In this document: positions 23,902 to 33,213 of the stretch, piece after piece | Position numbering within the stretch: the stretch's first letter is position 1 | How the letters are laid out: each line of letters starts with the position of its first letter | Assembly (NCBI GenBank): GCA_018402665.1 | Contig: JAGYIN010000002.1 | Coordinates: 124,001-188,000 of the forward strand | Reading direction: 5' to 3' | Length of the DNA: 64,000 nucleotides | From: Schleiferiaceae bacterium | GTDB taxonomy: Bacteria > Bacteroidota > Bacteroidia > Flavobacteriales > Schleiferiaceae | The notes under the pieces: generated by a model | What the model saw: the letters and a program-made list of their open reading frames with translations, nothing else | Database searches by the model: none | Told to the model about the DNA's origin: nothing | Translations under genes and position numbers: made by a program

Positions 23902-26900
23902 ATGGTTAAAAGAATACTCACGCTCGTTTTGACACTTAGTGTTGCGTTCAGTTTTGCGCAATCTCGTCCCGGATCAGTTAAGGGAACGGTCAAGGATAAG
24001 CGCACCGGTGAAGTCATTCCGTTCGCTACCGTCATTGTTAAAGACCGCGACGTAGTCGTAACAACCGGTACCACGGATTTTGATGGGAAGTTCAATATCA
24101 ATCCAGTAAACGCTGGGGTGTATAATCTAACTTGTAAGTTTATCGGTTATGCCGACTTCAACTTGAATGGTGTAACAGTGAATGCTGGAAAGCCAAAAGT
24201 AGTTGACTTCGATATGACGGTTGAATCAACGATGATTCAAGAAGTTACGGTCACCGCTCAAGAAGAGCTCATTGAAACGGGTAAAACCTCCGATATCGTT
24301 AGCGCAGAAGAAATTAAAAACCTTCCGTACCGTAACCTCAGTCAAATTGTAGGTACGACGGCAGGTGTCTTCCAACAAGATGGATCTGGTTCATTCAACG
24401 TACGTGGTGCACGTTCTTCAACGAACGTAGTATTTATTGATGGTGTTAAAGTTCGTGGGGATGTGAATATTCCTCGTGATGCGATTCTCTCTACGGAGGT
24501 AATCACTGGTGGACTTCCGGCACAGTACGGTGATGTTACCGGGGGTGTGATTTCAACAACAACTAAGGGCCCTGCTCCGTATTATTTCGGTTCATCTGAA
24601 GTATTGAGCAGTTCCTTATTTGATCAATACCATTATAATTTGGGCGCACTTACTTTAGGTGGACCCATCATTAGAAGTAAATCCGGTCAACCTATAGTAG
24701 GTTTTCTTCTTGCGTCAGAATTCCAGTACAATAAAGACGGTTCGCCCAGATCATTAGCCACCTACAAGGTGAACGATGATAAATTGGCAGAACTTCAAGC
24801 AAACCCATTGACGCCGGCTTCGAGCGGCTTCGGGGTATTAAATTCTGCAGATTTCTTGACCGCTAATGATTTAGTCACGCAGAATTTCCGTGAAAATGTT
24901 GCCAGCACAGCGGTGCGTATGTCGGGTAACTTAAAGTTTGTTACTTCAGAGAAAACGACCCTAACTATTGGGGGGCGTTATAATTTGAACCGCGGTCGTT
25001 CCGGCAGTCGTTTTAATGAGCTTATGAATTACGATAATAATGCAGAATTTTTCCGTCAGGATTGGTCAACTTATGTGCGTTTCCAGCAGCGTTTTGGGAA
25101 TGCTTCAGATTCTTCGAATTCGATCATTCGAAATGCCTTCTACACCATTCAAATGGATTTCACGCGTAACACTGGTTTCAACAGAGATGCGCGTCACAAA
25201 GAAAACTTCTTTAACTATGGGCATATTGGTACGTTCAAAACGACCTACCGACCGCTCTACACATTAGGTACAGATACGATTACAGATCCTAATGATCCTA
25301 ACTATGGTAAGGTGATGAACGCTTATACCCAAGCGGTATGGCAGAGTGTCAACGTAGATTACACTCCATCAGAGAATAATCCAATCCTAGCCAACTACAC
25401 TTCGAACTTCTTCAATTTTGTAGAAACCAACTCCATTTTCAATAATGCGCGTTCACTTGAGGACATCCGTGCAGGTGGCGGATTGCTCAATGGTGATCAA
25501 CCATCGAGTGTATATGGACTTTGGGGAAATGTCGGTGTGAATCAGAGCGGCTATAGTAAGTTTTTGAACGACCAGTTCCGTATTACTACATCTTCTACTT
25601 TCGACATCGGTGATCACGCGCTGATCGTCGGTGTAGAATACGAACAACGTTTTGACCGCTCTTACGGTTTAGGAACGACAGGATTGTGGACGTTAATGCG
25701 CTTGTTGCAAAATGATGCCATTCGAGAATTGGACCTCAATAATCCAGTGGCCTCTTATGATAACAATGGCGTTTTCCAAGACACCCTTTCCTACAACAGA
25801 TTGTTTGATGCAGAAAAGCCTAGAACATTTGACCGTAAGCTACGCGAGGCCTTAGGATACGACCCGAACGGAACGGATTGGCTAGATATTGATAGCTATG
25901 ATCCGTCAACCTTTAGTTTAGATATGTTCTCGGCAAATGAGCTTTTGAACATCGGTTCTGGTGCGTATGTAAGCTACTACGGCTTCGACTATCTAGGGAA
26001 CCAATTAACTACGCGTCCATCGTTGAACGATTTTTATGCGACAGATGCTCAGGGAAATTCAAAGCGTTTGATCGGTGCGTTTGAGCCAATCTACATGGCC
26101 GGATACATTCAGGACCAATTCACTTTTGAAGATCTTTTTTTCAACATCGGTGTGCGTGTAGACCGCTTCGATGCCAACCAGCCAGTACTTGCAGATCCAT
26201 TCGTGTTGTACCCCGCTTATACGGTGGGAGATTTGGCCAGTACGGCGCTCGCAGGTGCTCAAGTGCCTAGCGGGATGAGTGAAAACGCCGTGGTTTACGT
26301 AGACGATCAAGAAAACCCCTCAACTATAGTGGGGTACCGCGACGCATTTACTTGGTATACTGCCAATGGAGATGTCGAAGCGAATCCGAAGAACATTGCT
26401 GATGCCAGCGGTGGTATTAAACCGTTCTTAAAGCAGCCTGGAATTGAAGAGCAAAAGTTATCTGTAACGGCAAACGAAAGCTTCAAAGATTACGCGCCAC
26501 AGGTGACGGTAAGCCCGCGTGTTTCATTCCAGTTCCCTATTTCGGATGAAGCGGAATTTTTCGCGCATTATGACATTCTTGTTCAACGTCCTGATCCAGG
26601 GTTGAACCGTATGAACCCCATTACCTATTTACAGTTAGAGAACGGTGATAATGGAAATATTCTAGCCAATCCAGATCTTAAGCCACAGCGCACGACAGAT
26701 TACGAGATCGGTTTCCGTCAAAAACTGAACGAGAATAGTGCGCTTAAATTAAGTGCGTTCTACCGCGAGATGCGTGATATGATGCAGACCTTAAGTATGA
26801 CTGAGGCTTATCCTATTACATACATCGCTTATGGAAACTTGGATTTTGCAACGACCAAAGGATACACGGTTTCTTACGATCTCCGTAGAACGGGAAATGT

Positions 26901-27549
26901 ACGTATGAATGCCAACTACACCTTACAGTTCGCTGACGGTACAGGTTCGGGCGCGAATTCAGGTGCGAACATTGCGCGTTCAGGACAGCCTAACTTGCGT
27001 TACATCTTACCATTAACTTATGATTCTCGTCACCAGGTAGTCATGAATATTGATTACCGTTACGGCGGTGGAGGGGCATACAACGGCCCAATCCTCTTCG
27101 GAAAGCGTCTTCTTGAGAATGCGGGTGTCAATGTAGTTTTGAATGCAAATTCTGGTACGCCATACACGCGTCGTGGTCTGGCCTTTGGACTTACCGATGC
27201 TGCCACACCGATCACGGGTAACATCAACGGTTCAAGATTGCCCTGGAGTTTCAGAATTGATGCGACTGCGAATAAGGTTTGGAACCTCAAGCAGGAGGCA
27301 ACATTTAGCAACTTCGAGGTCTATGTACAAATTTTAAATGGTTTGAATACACAAAACATCTTGGGGGTTTATTCGTTCACCGGGTCGCCATCGGATGATG
27401 GTTACTTGAGCTCGCCACAAGGACAAAATGCAGTTCAGTTCCAGACCAGCGCGCAGTCTTTTGCAGATTTGTATAACATCAGTTTGGCTAACCCAGGACT
27501 TTACAGTTTACCACGTCGAATCCGTCTAGGATTGCGTCTAGGATTATAA
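23902..27549 (+). CDS. TonB-dependent receptor with carboxypeptidase-like regulatory domain
   Basis: A 1215-residue outer-membrane receptor from the ATG at 23902; an ATG four codons earlier at 23890 is also possible. A signal peptide (VKRILTLVLTLSVAFSFAQ) is followed by a CarboxypepD_reg-like beta domain (SVKGTVKDKRTGEVIPFATV, about residues 25-110). The plug domain covers about 150-270 (GSFNVRGARSSTNVVFIDGV, then YGDVTGGVISTTTKG). A long beta-barrel ends in PRRIRLGLRLGL. It should import a bulky ligand with TonB energy. It is first in a three-gene unit with a large secreted protein and a PorV-family protein, and the substrate cannot be read from sequence. Confidence 0.93.
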   Translation: MVKRILTLVLTLSVAFSFAQSRPGSVKGTVKDKRTGEVIPFATVIVKDRDVVVTTGTTDFDGKFNINPVNAGVYNLTCKFIGYADFNLNGVTVNAGKPKVVDFDMTVESTMIQEVTVTAQEELIETGKTSDIVSAEEIKNLPYRNLSQIVGTTAGVFQQDGSGSFNVRGARSSTNVVFIDGVKVRGDVNIPRDAILSTEVITGGLPAQYGDVTGGVISTTTKGPAPYYFGSSEVLSSSLFDQYHYNLGALTLGGPIIRSKSGQPIVGFLLASEFQYNKDGSPRSLATYKVNDDKLAELQANPLTPASSGFGVLNSADFLTANDLVTQNFRENVASTAVRMSGNLKFVTSEKTTLTIGGRYNLNRGRSGSRFNELMNYDNNAEFFRQDWSTYVRFQQRFGNASDSSNSIIRNAFYTIQMDFTRNTGFNRDARHKENFFNYGHIGTFKTTYRPLYTLGTDTITDPNDPNYGKVMNAYTQAVWQSVNVDYTPSENNPILANYTSNFFNFVETNSIFNNARSLEDIRAGGGLLNGDQPSSVYGLWGNVGVNQSGYSKFLNDQFRITTSSTFDIGDHALIVGVEYEQRFDRSYGLGTTGLWTLMRLLQNDAIRELDLNNPVASYDNNGVFQDTLSYNRLFDAEKPRTFDRKLREALGYDPNGTDWLDIDSYDPSTFSLDMFSANELLNIGSGAYVSYYGFDYLGNQLTTRPSLNDFYATDAQGNSKRLIGAFEPIYMAGYIQDQFTFEDLFFNIGVRVDRFDANQPVLADPFVLYPAYTVGDLASTALAGAQVPSGMSENAVVYVDDQENPSTIVGYRDAFTWYTANGDVEANPKNIADASGGIKPFLKQPGIEEQKLSVTANESFKDYAPQVTVSPRVSFQFPISDEAEFFAHYDILVQRPDPGLNRMNPITYLQLENGDNGNILANPDLKPQRTTDYEIGFRQKLNENSALKLSAFYREMRDMMQTLSMTEAYPITYIAYGNLDFATTKGYTVSYDLRRTGNVRMNANYTLQFADGTGSGANSGANIARSGQPNLRYILPLTYDSRHQVVMNIDYRYGGGGAYNGPILFGKRLLENAGVNVVLNANSGTPYTRRGLAFGLTDAATPITGNINGSRLPWSFRIDATANKVWNLKQEATFSNFEVYVQILNGLNTQNILGVYSFTGSPSDDGYLSSPQGQNAVQFQTSAQSFADLYNISLANPGLYSLPRRIRLGLRLGL

Positions 27550-27573
27550 TAAATAAGCATAGGAAAACAGCAT

Positions 27574-30500
27574 ATGAAAAGAGTGTACCTCCTTTTACTT
27601 TCAACAGCTCTCGCTTTACCACTTTCAGCACGCGAGGTGCAAGGTATGAACAAGACCACTCAAACAACGGGATCATTGAAGACCGTTGAAGAATTGTGTC
27701 AACCTTCAAAAGCGCAAAGTGATTTAAGTATTAATAATGTTCGTACTACCATTCTTGGTGGTGGTGATATGTGGTGGGATTTGAACACCGCGCGTTACGA
27801 AGTACCAAAGGGATCTAACAAGCATTCGATGTTTGCAGGTTCGTTGTGGCTCGGTGGTGTAGATGAGGGTAACCAATTAAAATTGGCTGCCATGACCTAC
27901 CGTCAAGCAGGTAATGATTACTGGCCAGGTCCGCTAACTAGTGATGGTACAGCGTCTACAAACAAAGAAATTTGTGATAAATACGACCGTCATTGGATCA
28001 TTTACCGTGAGGAAGTGGAAATTCACAAGGCGTGGTTGGAATGTTTAGACGATCCCAATTGTGATGAAGCGGAATTATTCCCAGGTTACGAAAGTCAAAT
28101 TCCAGAGTCAATCAAAGATTGGCCAGGAAATGGAGTCGATGGCGAATTGCCCTACCAATTGGCACCATTTATCGATAGCGATGGCGATGGTGTCTACGAT
28201 TACCTTGTAGATTACCCGGCTTACGATATTGATAAGGAGTACGATTGTCGTGATAAAGAGACTGATGTACTCTACGGTGATCAAACCATCTGGTGGGTCT
28301 ATAACGATCGTGGTAACGTACACACAGAATCACAAGCTGGAGCCTTAGGTTTTGAAATTCGCGCACAAGCTTTTGCGTTCTCAACCAACGATGAGGTGAA
28401 CAACATGACGTTCTACAACTACCGCATTATTAACCGCTCTACCTTCCGTTTGACCAATACCTATTTCTCAACTTGGTTTGATCCGGATTTAGGAAACTAC
28501 ACCGATGATATCATAGGTTGTGATATTGCACGTGGTTTAGGTTACTGTTACAATTCAGATTCTGATGATGAAGGTCCACTAGGTTACGGTTTGAACCCGC
28601 CAGCCGTAGGATTTGACTTCTTCCAAGGTCCGTTTGCAGATTACTATGACGGTATAGACAACGACCGCGACGGTTGTGTGGATGGTGTGAAAGATCCGGA
28701 AACAGGATTGTGTGTGGCTGAAGATCCAGCGACCGGTGTGAACGAGCGTATTATCATGAGTCATTTCATGTACTACAACAACACCGCTTCGAACATCTCC
28801 GGTAACCCAGATAACGCGACGCATTTCTACAATTACATGCGTGCGCTTTGGAAAAACGGTTCGGAATTGATTATCGAAACGCCATCAGGTCCCGGTGATC
28901 TGGGCAATGGTGATGGTTTCGTTGCTTCAGGTAGTGGAACTTCAACACAGTTTGCCTACCCAGGGATGTCTTACGACACCACTGGCGCTTACCCTCCATA
29001 TGCACCAGTAAACTGGTGGGAAAGTCCAGCGAATAAAGAAGATAAGCGCGGTTTGCACAGTGCTGGTCCATTCTCATTGGCTCCAGGAGCATTGAACTTT
29101 GTAACTACTGGGGTAGTTTGGGAGCGTGATCTCATTAATAATGATTTGTTCGCTTCTGTAGAGAAGGTAATTATTGCTGATGATAAGGCGCAGAAACTCT
29201 TTGATAACTGCTTTCAAGTATTGAACGGTCCGGATGCACCAGATGTGGAAATTCAAGAATTGGACCGTGAGCTTATTTTGAAGTTAACCTATGGACCGGG
29301 AAGCAACAATGAGGCATTCAGCTATCGTGAGCGCGATCCATTAATTACGGTTAGTCCTGACGATCGCGATTCTATTTTGAATGTAAATCCGGATTATTTC
29401 GACTACAAATTCGAAGGTTTCCAGGTATTCCAATTGGCGAATAGCGACGTAAGTATCTCTGATATTTATGATCCTACGCAAAGTCGTTTAGTGGCTCAAT
29501 GTGATGTTAAAAACGGCATTACCCAGTTAATCAATTGGGAAGTTGATCCAGATTTGAATGCGCTCGTGCCACAAGACATGACGCTTACCACTAATAACAG
29601 CGGTGTATTCACGTCGTTCCAAGTGCGTGAGGATGTTTTCGCAACAGGGGATCGTTCGTTGATCAACCACAAAGAGTACTACTTCACCATTATAGCCTAC
29701 GGTCAAAACCAATACGAAGTATTTAATCCTACTATTGCTCCGGGTGGTCAAAAAATTCCATTCTTAGCGGGTCGTCGTAATATTAAGACCTACACGGCCA
29801 TTCCTCACCAGATAGATTCTGAGAAGGGCGGTACGATTCAGGTTGCGCAGTACGGCGATGGTCCGGAGATTACGCGATTAGATGGTGTAGGTAATGGCGG
29901 CGGAGAGTTAGAGCTCACGTTGACTGAAGTCAAAGACATCATGGATGGTAACGGTACTGGCCAACCCACTTATATGGGCGGTTTAGGACCAGTAGCCATT
30001 AAGGTTGTTGATCCTTTGGAAGTGAAAAATGGCGAATATACGTTGACGCTTGATGGCGCGAATGGCAATGCTCAGTGGGAAATTACGGACGGTAGTGGTG
30101 CAGTTATAGCGACCGCAGATACGACCATTTCTTTCTACAATGAGCAAATTATTCCTGAATTGGGCTTATCCGTTGCAATGCAACAAGCTCCAGCACCGGG
30201 TGGTGATGATGAAGGCACCTATGATAATGGTGTGATTTTCTCTGAAATCATTTACGAAGACCCGTCAAAGGAATGGTGGTCAGGAATTAGTGACGATAAA
30301 AGCTATACTCCATACAACTGGATTCTAGCGGGAACGAACAGTTTCCCAACAGAGGAACCAGCGACCTTGTATCCAGATCAAGACGGAGATGCAAAAGGTT
30401 ATTTTGAAAATATAGTAGATGGAACTTGGGGGCCGTATATGTATGCATCGGCAAACAACCGTTCTACCGTAAATGGGTTCAATAACTACGGTATGGGTCC

Positions 30501-31596
30501 AGCTCAGAGTATCGGGAGAAATTTAAATGATGCTTCCGATCTTCATTCTGTAGATATTGTATTCACTACGGATCCCAGTAAATGGACGCGCGTCCCGGTA
30601 TTTGAAATGGCTGAGGATGATGCGTTGAGTGAGCACGGTGATAAGAAATTGACCCAGCGTCAAGATACTTCCTGGACCCTTGAAAATGGGGTGCTAAAAA
30701 GAGACCCAAGTCTAGAGCCGGGTTGGTCTTACTTCCCTGGATATGCCATTGATATTGAAACGGGCAGGCGCTTGAATATGGCCTTTGGAGAGAACTCGTG
30801 GCTACCCGGTGAAAATGGTAACGATATGCTGTGGAATCCGACGGACAGAGAATTCTTGCCACCAGGAAACACTGTAAATGGCGGATATGTCTTTGGTGGA
30901 CAGCACGTGATTTATGTCTTCGCGGATGAAGATAAGATTGGCGGTTCGAACACTGATCTTGAATACAAAGGAGCGAATATTAACGATTGGCCTTTGAAAG
31001 ACCTGATGGCGGACCTCGTAAAATCTGGAGGTCAAGGAAACATAGCGAAAGCAAACTTCTGGAGAGCTTGTCGTTGGATTGGTATGCCGACATTGAGATT
31101 TGGAATGGATTTCGATCCGTATACGGAGTTGCCAACACAAACGCGCATTCGTATTCGTATGAACGCTGCATACGCGAATAGAGATTTGGCAGACGCTCCA
31201 AACGATGGTAATCCGCAATTCCTATTCAATACCTCGAATATTGCGACGAGAACGTACCAGGATACTATTGGTAAGAGTGCGATGGAGACCATTCGAGTAG
31301 TACCTAACCCGTACTACGGCTTTAGTACCTACGAATCTTCGCAGTTAGACAACATCGTTAAGATTACGAATCTTCCGGAAACGTGTACCATAAGCATCTT
31401 TACGCCAAACGGTACCATGATTCGTCAGATACGTAAGGATAATAGCATGACCTATGTGGAATGGGATATGAAAAACACGTACAGTGTGCCAATTGCATCT
31501 GGTGTTTACATCATTCACGTCGATGCAGGTGAGCTCGGTGAAAAAATTGTGAAATGGTTCGGTGCTTTACGTCCGGTCGATTTGAACTCATTCTAA
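27574..31596 (+). CDS. Very large secreted protein with type IX-like C-terminal domain
   Basis: A 1340-residue exported protein that starts 24 bases after the receptor stop. A signal peptide of about 20 residues (MKRVYLLLLSTALALPLSA) is followed by a Trp/Gly/Asp-rich region with GGGDMWWDL and repeated calcium-loop-like motifs (DSDGDGVYDYLVDYP near 200; DGIDNDRDGCVDG near 360, resembling MopE/thrombospondin-3 loops). The C-terminal 100 residues begin VVPNPYYGF and contain WDMKNTYSVPIASGVYIIHV, a FlgD-like/type IX sorting fold. They end unusually with GEKIVKWFGALRPVDLNSF, extending past the usual terminus. I do not recognise a catalytic domain. It is probably surface-exposed and works with its neighbours. 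Confidence 0.8.
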   Translation: MKRVYLLLLSTALALPLSAREVQGMNKTTQTTGSLKTVEELCQPSKAQSDLSINNVRTTILGGGDMWWDLNTARYEVPKGSNKHSMFAGSLWLGGVDEGNQLKLAAMTYRQAGNDYWPGPLTSDGTASTNKEICDKYDRHWIIYREEVEIHKAWLECLDDPNCDEAELFPGYESQIPESIKDWPGNGVDGELPYQLAPFIDSDGDGVYDYLVDYPAYDIDKEYDCRDKETDVLYGDQTIWWVYNDRGNVHTESQAGALGFEIRAQAFAFSTNDEVNNMTFYNYRIINRSTFRLTNTYFSTWFDPDLGNYTDDIIGCDIARGLGYCYNSDSDDEGPLGYGLNPPAVGFDFFQGPFADYYDGIDNDRDGCVDGVKDPETGLCVAEDPATGVNERIIMSHFMYYNNTASNISGNPDNATHFYNYMRALWKNGSELIIETPSGPGDLGNGDGFVASGSGTSTQFAYPGMSYDTTGAYPPYAPVNWWESPANKEDKRGLHSAGPFSLAPGALNFVTTGVVWERDLINNDLFASVEKVIIADDKAQKLFDNCFQVLNGPDAPDVEIQELDRELILKLTYGPGSNNEAFSYRERDPLITVSPDDRDSILNVNPDYFDYKFEGFQVFQLANSDVSISDIYDPTQSRLVAQCDVKNGITQLINWEVDPDLNALVPQDMTLTTNNSGVFTSFQVREDVFATGDRSLINHKEYYFTIIAYGQNQYEVFNPTIAPGGQKIPFLAGRRNIKTYTAIPHQIDSEKGGTIQVAQYGDGPEITRLDGVGNGGGELELTLTEVKDIMDGNGTGQPTYMGGLGPVAIKVVDPLEVKNGEYTLTLDGANGNAQWEITDGSGAVIATADTTISFYNEQIIPELGLSVAMQQAPAPGGDDEGTYDNGVIFSEIIYEDPSKEWWSGISDDKSYTPYNWILAGTNSFPTEEPATLYPDQDGDAKGYFENIVDGTWGPYMYASANNRSTVNGFNNYGMGPAQSIGRNLNDASDLHSVDIVFTTDPSKWTRVPVFEMAEDDALSEHGDKKLTQRQDTSWTLENGVLKRDPSLEPGWSYFPGYAIDIETGRRLNMAFGENSWLPGENGNDMLWNPTDREFLPPGNTVNGGYVFGGQHVIYVFADEDKIGGSNTDLEYKGANINDWPLKDLMADLVKSGGQGNIAKANFWRACRWIGMPTLRFGMDFDPYTELPTQTRIRIRMNAAYANRDLADAPNDGNPQFLFNTSNIATRTYQDTIGKSAMETIRVVPNPYYGFSTYESSQLDNIVKITNLPETCTISIFTPNGTMIRQIRKDNSMTYVEWDMKNTYSVPIASGVYIIHVDAGELGEKIVKWFGALRPVDLNSF

Positions 31597-31609
31597 GCGA
31601 AAAAGACCT

Positions 31610-32653
31610 ATGAAATTAAAATCTTATATCGCAGCTTTTCTTTCTGTAGCCGTAATGGGTGCAGCAAATGCAGGTAACCCACAACGTGCAGGTTCTGCAG
31701 GTGCGGGAGAACTATTGATTAATCCGTTTGCACGCTCAGCGGGATGGGGTTCAGTGAACGTAGCCGGCGCTACCGGAATGGACGCGACTTTCCTGAATAT
31801 TGCGGGTATTGCAGCTACGGATTTGAACACGCAAGTCACTTTTAACAACACGCAATGGTTGGTTGGCGCAGGCATTAATATGAACGGTGCTACACTCATC
31901 CAGCGCGTAAGTGATGTGGGTGTACTTAGTCTAGGATTGTCCGCTTTTGATTACGGTCAGTGGGAAGTAACCACGGAAGACCAGCCGGAAGGAACGGGAG
32001 CGACTATTAGTCCACAGAGTTTGATCATCAATATGGGGTATGCACAGAAGTTTACTGAGAATATTTACGGAGGGGTGAACGTGAAACTTTACAGCAGTTC
32101 TATTTCTAACTTGAACACCAATGGTGTTTGTTTTGATGCAGGTGTGCAGTACCGTACTGGAGATGAAGACCGATTCAAATTTGGCATTACCTTGAAAAAC
32201 GTTGGGCCAAGTATCACTTACCAGGGGGATGGATTGGGAATTACCTTACCCGTACCTACCTATGGTGTAGCCTATTCTCAAACGTTTGAAAGCCGTTCGG
32301 CAAAGTTTGAATTACCTACGCAGTTGAGTATTGGTGGCTCTTACGATTGGTTCTTAGCCAATGGTAAAGTGACTGGTGCGTTGAACTTTAGCTCAAATTC
32401 CTTTGAGAAAGACACCTACCATGCGGGAGTGCAATACAGCTTAAAAGACTTGTTCCAAGTGCGCGTGGGCTACAAGGCCTTCGATAATCGTGCAGACGAT
32501 CTAGGAACGAGCGCCATCTCAGGAATCTGTGGTGGATTTAGCTTTAATGTACCTACAAGTGATGAAGGTAGCTTTGCTATAGATTATTCGTACCGCGGTA
32601 CGACATCGGCCTTTGGAGGTATTCACTCTATTGGTGTGCGCATTAACTTGTAA
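31610..32653 (+). CDS. PorV/PorQ family outer-membrane protein
   Basis: A 347-residue beta-barrel of the FadL-like PorV/PorQ group. A signal peptide ends near VMGAANA. The mature N-terminus (QRAGSAGAGELLINPFARSA, then GSVNVAGATGMDATFLNIAG) is the hallmark of the family. Alternating beta-strands end in FGGIHSIGVRINL. PorV shuttles type IX substrates from the SprA/Sov translocon to the attachment site, and paralogues like this one are often encoded beside a single large type IX substrate. Here it follows the 1340-residue protein by 13 bases and is followed by a terminator, so I infer that it is dedicated to that protein. Confidence 0.88.
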   Translation: MKLKSYIAAFLSVAVMGAANAGNPQRAGSAGAGELLINPFARSAGWGSVNVAGATGMDATFLNIAGIAATDLNTQVTFNNTQWLVGAGINMNGATLIQRVSDVGVLSLGLSAFDYGQWEVTTEDQPEGTGATISPQSLIINMGYAQKFTENIYGGVNVKLYSSSISNLNTNGVCFDAGVQYRTGDEDRFKFGITLKNVGPSITYQGDGLGITLPVPTYGVAYSQTFESRSAKFELPTQLSIGGSYDWFLANGKVTGALNFSSNSFEKDTYHAGVQYSLKDLFQVRVGYKAFDNRADDLGTSAISGICGGFSFNVPTSDEGSFAIDYSYRGTTSAFGGIHSIGVRINL

Positions 32654-32665
32654 TAGATAAAATAC

Positions 32666-32673
32666 TAACTTTG
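32666..32673 (+). promoter_or_regulatory. -7 promoter box of greA (TAACTTTG)
   Basis: TAACTTTG matches TAnnTTTG. The predicted start (about 32680) lies just before the terminator hairpin at 32684, so greA mRNA would begin with that hairpin. Confidence 0.5.
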
Positions 32674-32683
32674 TACCTACAGG

Positions 32684-32708
32684 AGAGGCCATTATGGCCT
32701 CTTTTTTA
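32684..32708 (+). terminator. Terminator hairpin between the porV-like gene and greA
   Basis: A 7-bp stem (AGAGGCC / GGCCTCT) with loop ATTAT is followed by a run of T. It ends the TonB-receptor operon but also lies downstream of the greA promoter box. Confidence 0.8.
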
Positions 32709-32723
32709 GTAATACCATTGACT

Positions 32724-33200
32724 ATGTCATCAGTAAGTTATTACACCGCTGAAGGGCTTAAAAAGCTCAAGGCGGAATTGGAACACATGAAGAATGTAGA
32801 GCGCCCTAGAATCTCGCAGCAGATTGGAGAAGCGAGAGATAAGGGAGATCTTAGTGAAAACGCAGAATACGATGCGGCCAAAGAGGCGCAGGGCATGCTT
32901 GAGATGAAAATCTCAAAACTTGAGGATACGCTCGCCGGTGCTCGGGTTTTGGATACGGCAAATATTGACCTTTCCAAGGTTGGTGTGTTGACAAAGGTGA
33001 AGTTGAAAAATGTCACGAACGGTGCCACTATGGTTTACAGTTTAGTCGCAGAGAAAGAAGCCGATATTAAGCAAAGCAAAATTTCTGTATCTAGTCCTAT
33101 AGGAAAAGGCTTATTAGGTAAGAAGGTCGGGGAGATTGCGGAAATTCAAGTCCCACGCGGGGTAATGAGTTTTGAGATCTTAGAGATCACCTCGGCGTAA
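32724..33200 (+). CDS. greA: Transcription elongation factor GreA
   Basis: A 158-residue cleavage factor that rescues backtracked RNA polymerase. The ATG at 32724 gives the standard GreA start (SYYTAEGLKKLKAELEHM) and length; an in-frame ATG at 32694 lies in a terminator loop and is unlikely. The coiled coil tip with the conserved acidic pair is in DKGDLSENAEYDAAKEAQG, and the C-terminal FKBP-like domain ends with EIQVPRGVMSFEIL. Its promoter and leader are unusual because a terminator hairpin lies between them. The HIT gene follows 13 bases later. Confidence 0.97.
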   Translation: MSSVSYYTAEGLKKLKAELEHMKNVERPRISQQIGEARDKGDLSENAEYDAAKEAQGMLEMKISKLEDTLAGARVLDTANIDLSKVGVLTKVKLKNVTNGATMVYSLVAEKEADIKQSKISVSSPIGKGLLGKKVGEIAEIQVPRGVMSFEILEITSA

Positions 33201-33213
33201 AAAAGTTCGAGCG

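Noticed and set aside
32694-32723. Earlier in-frame ATG for greA
   Set aside because: It lies in the loop of a terminator hairpin and adds residues not found in GreA proteins.
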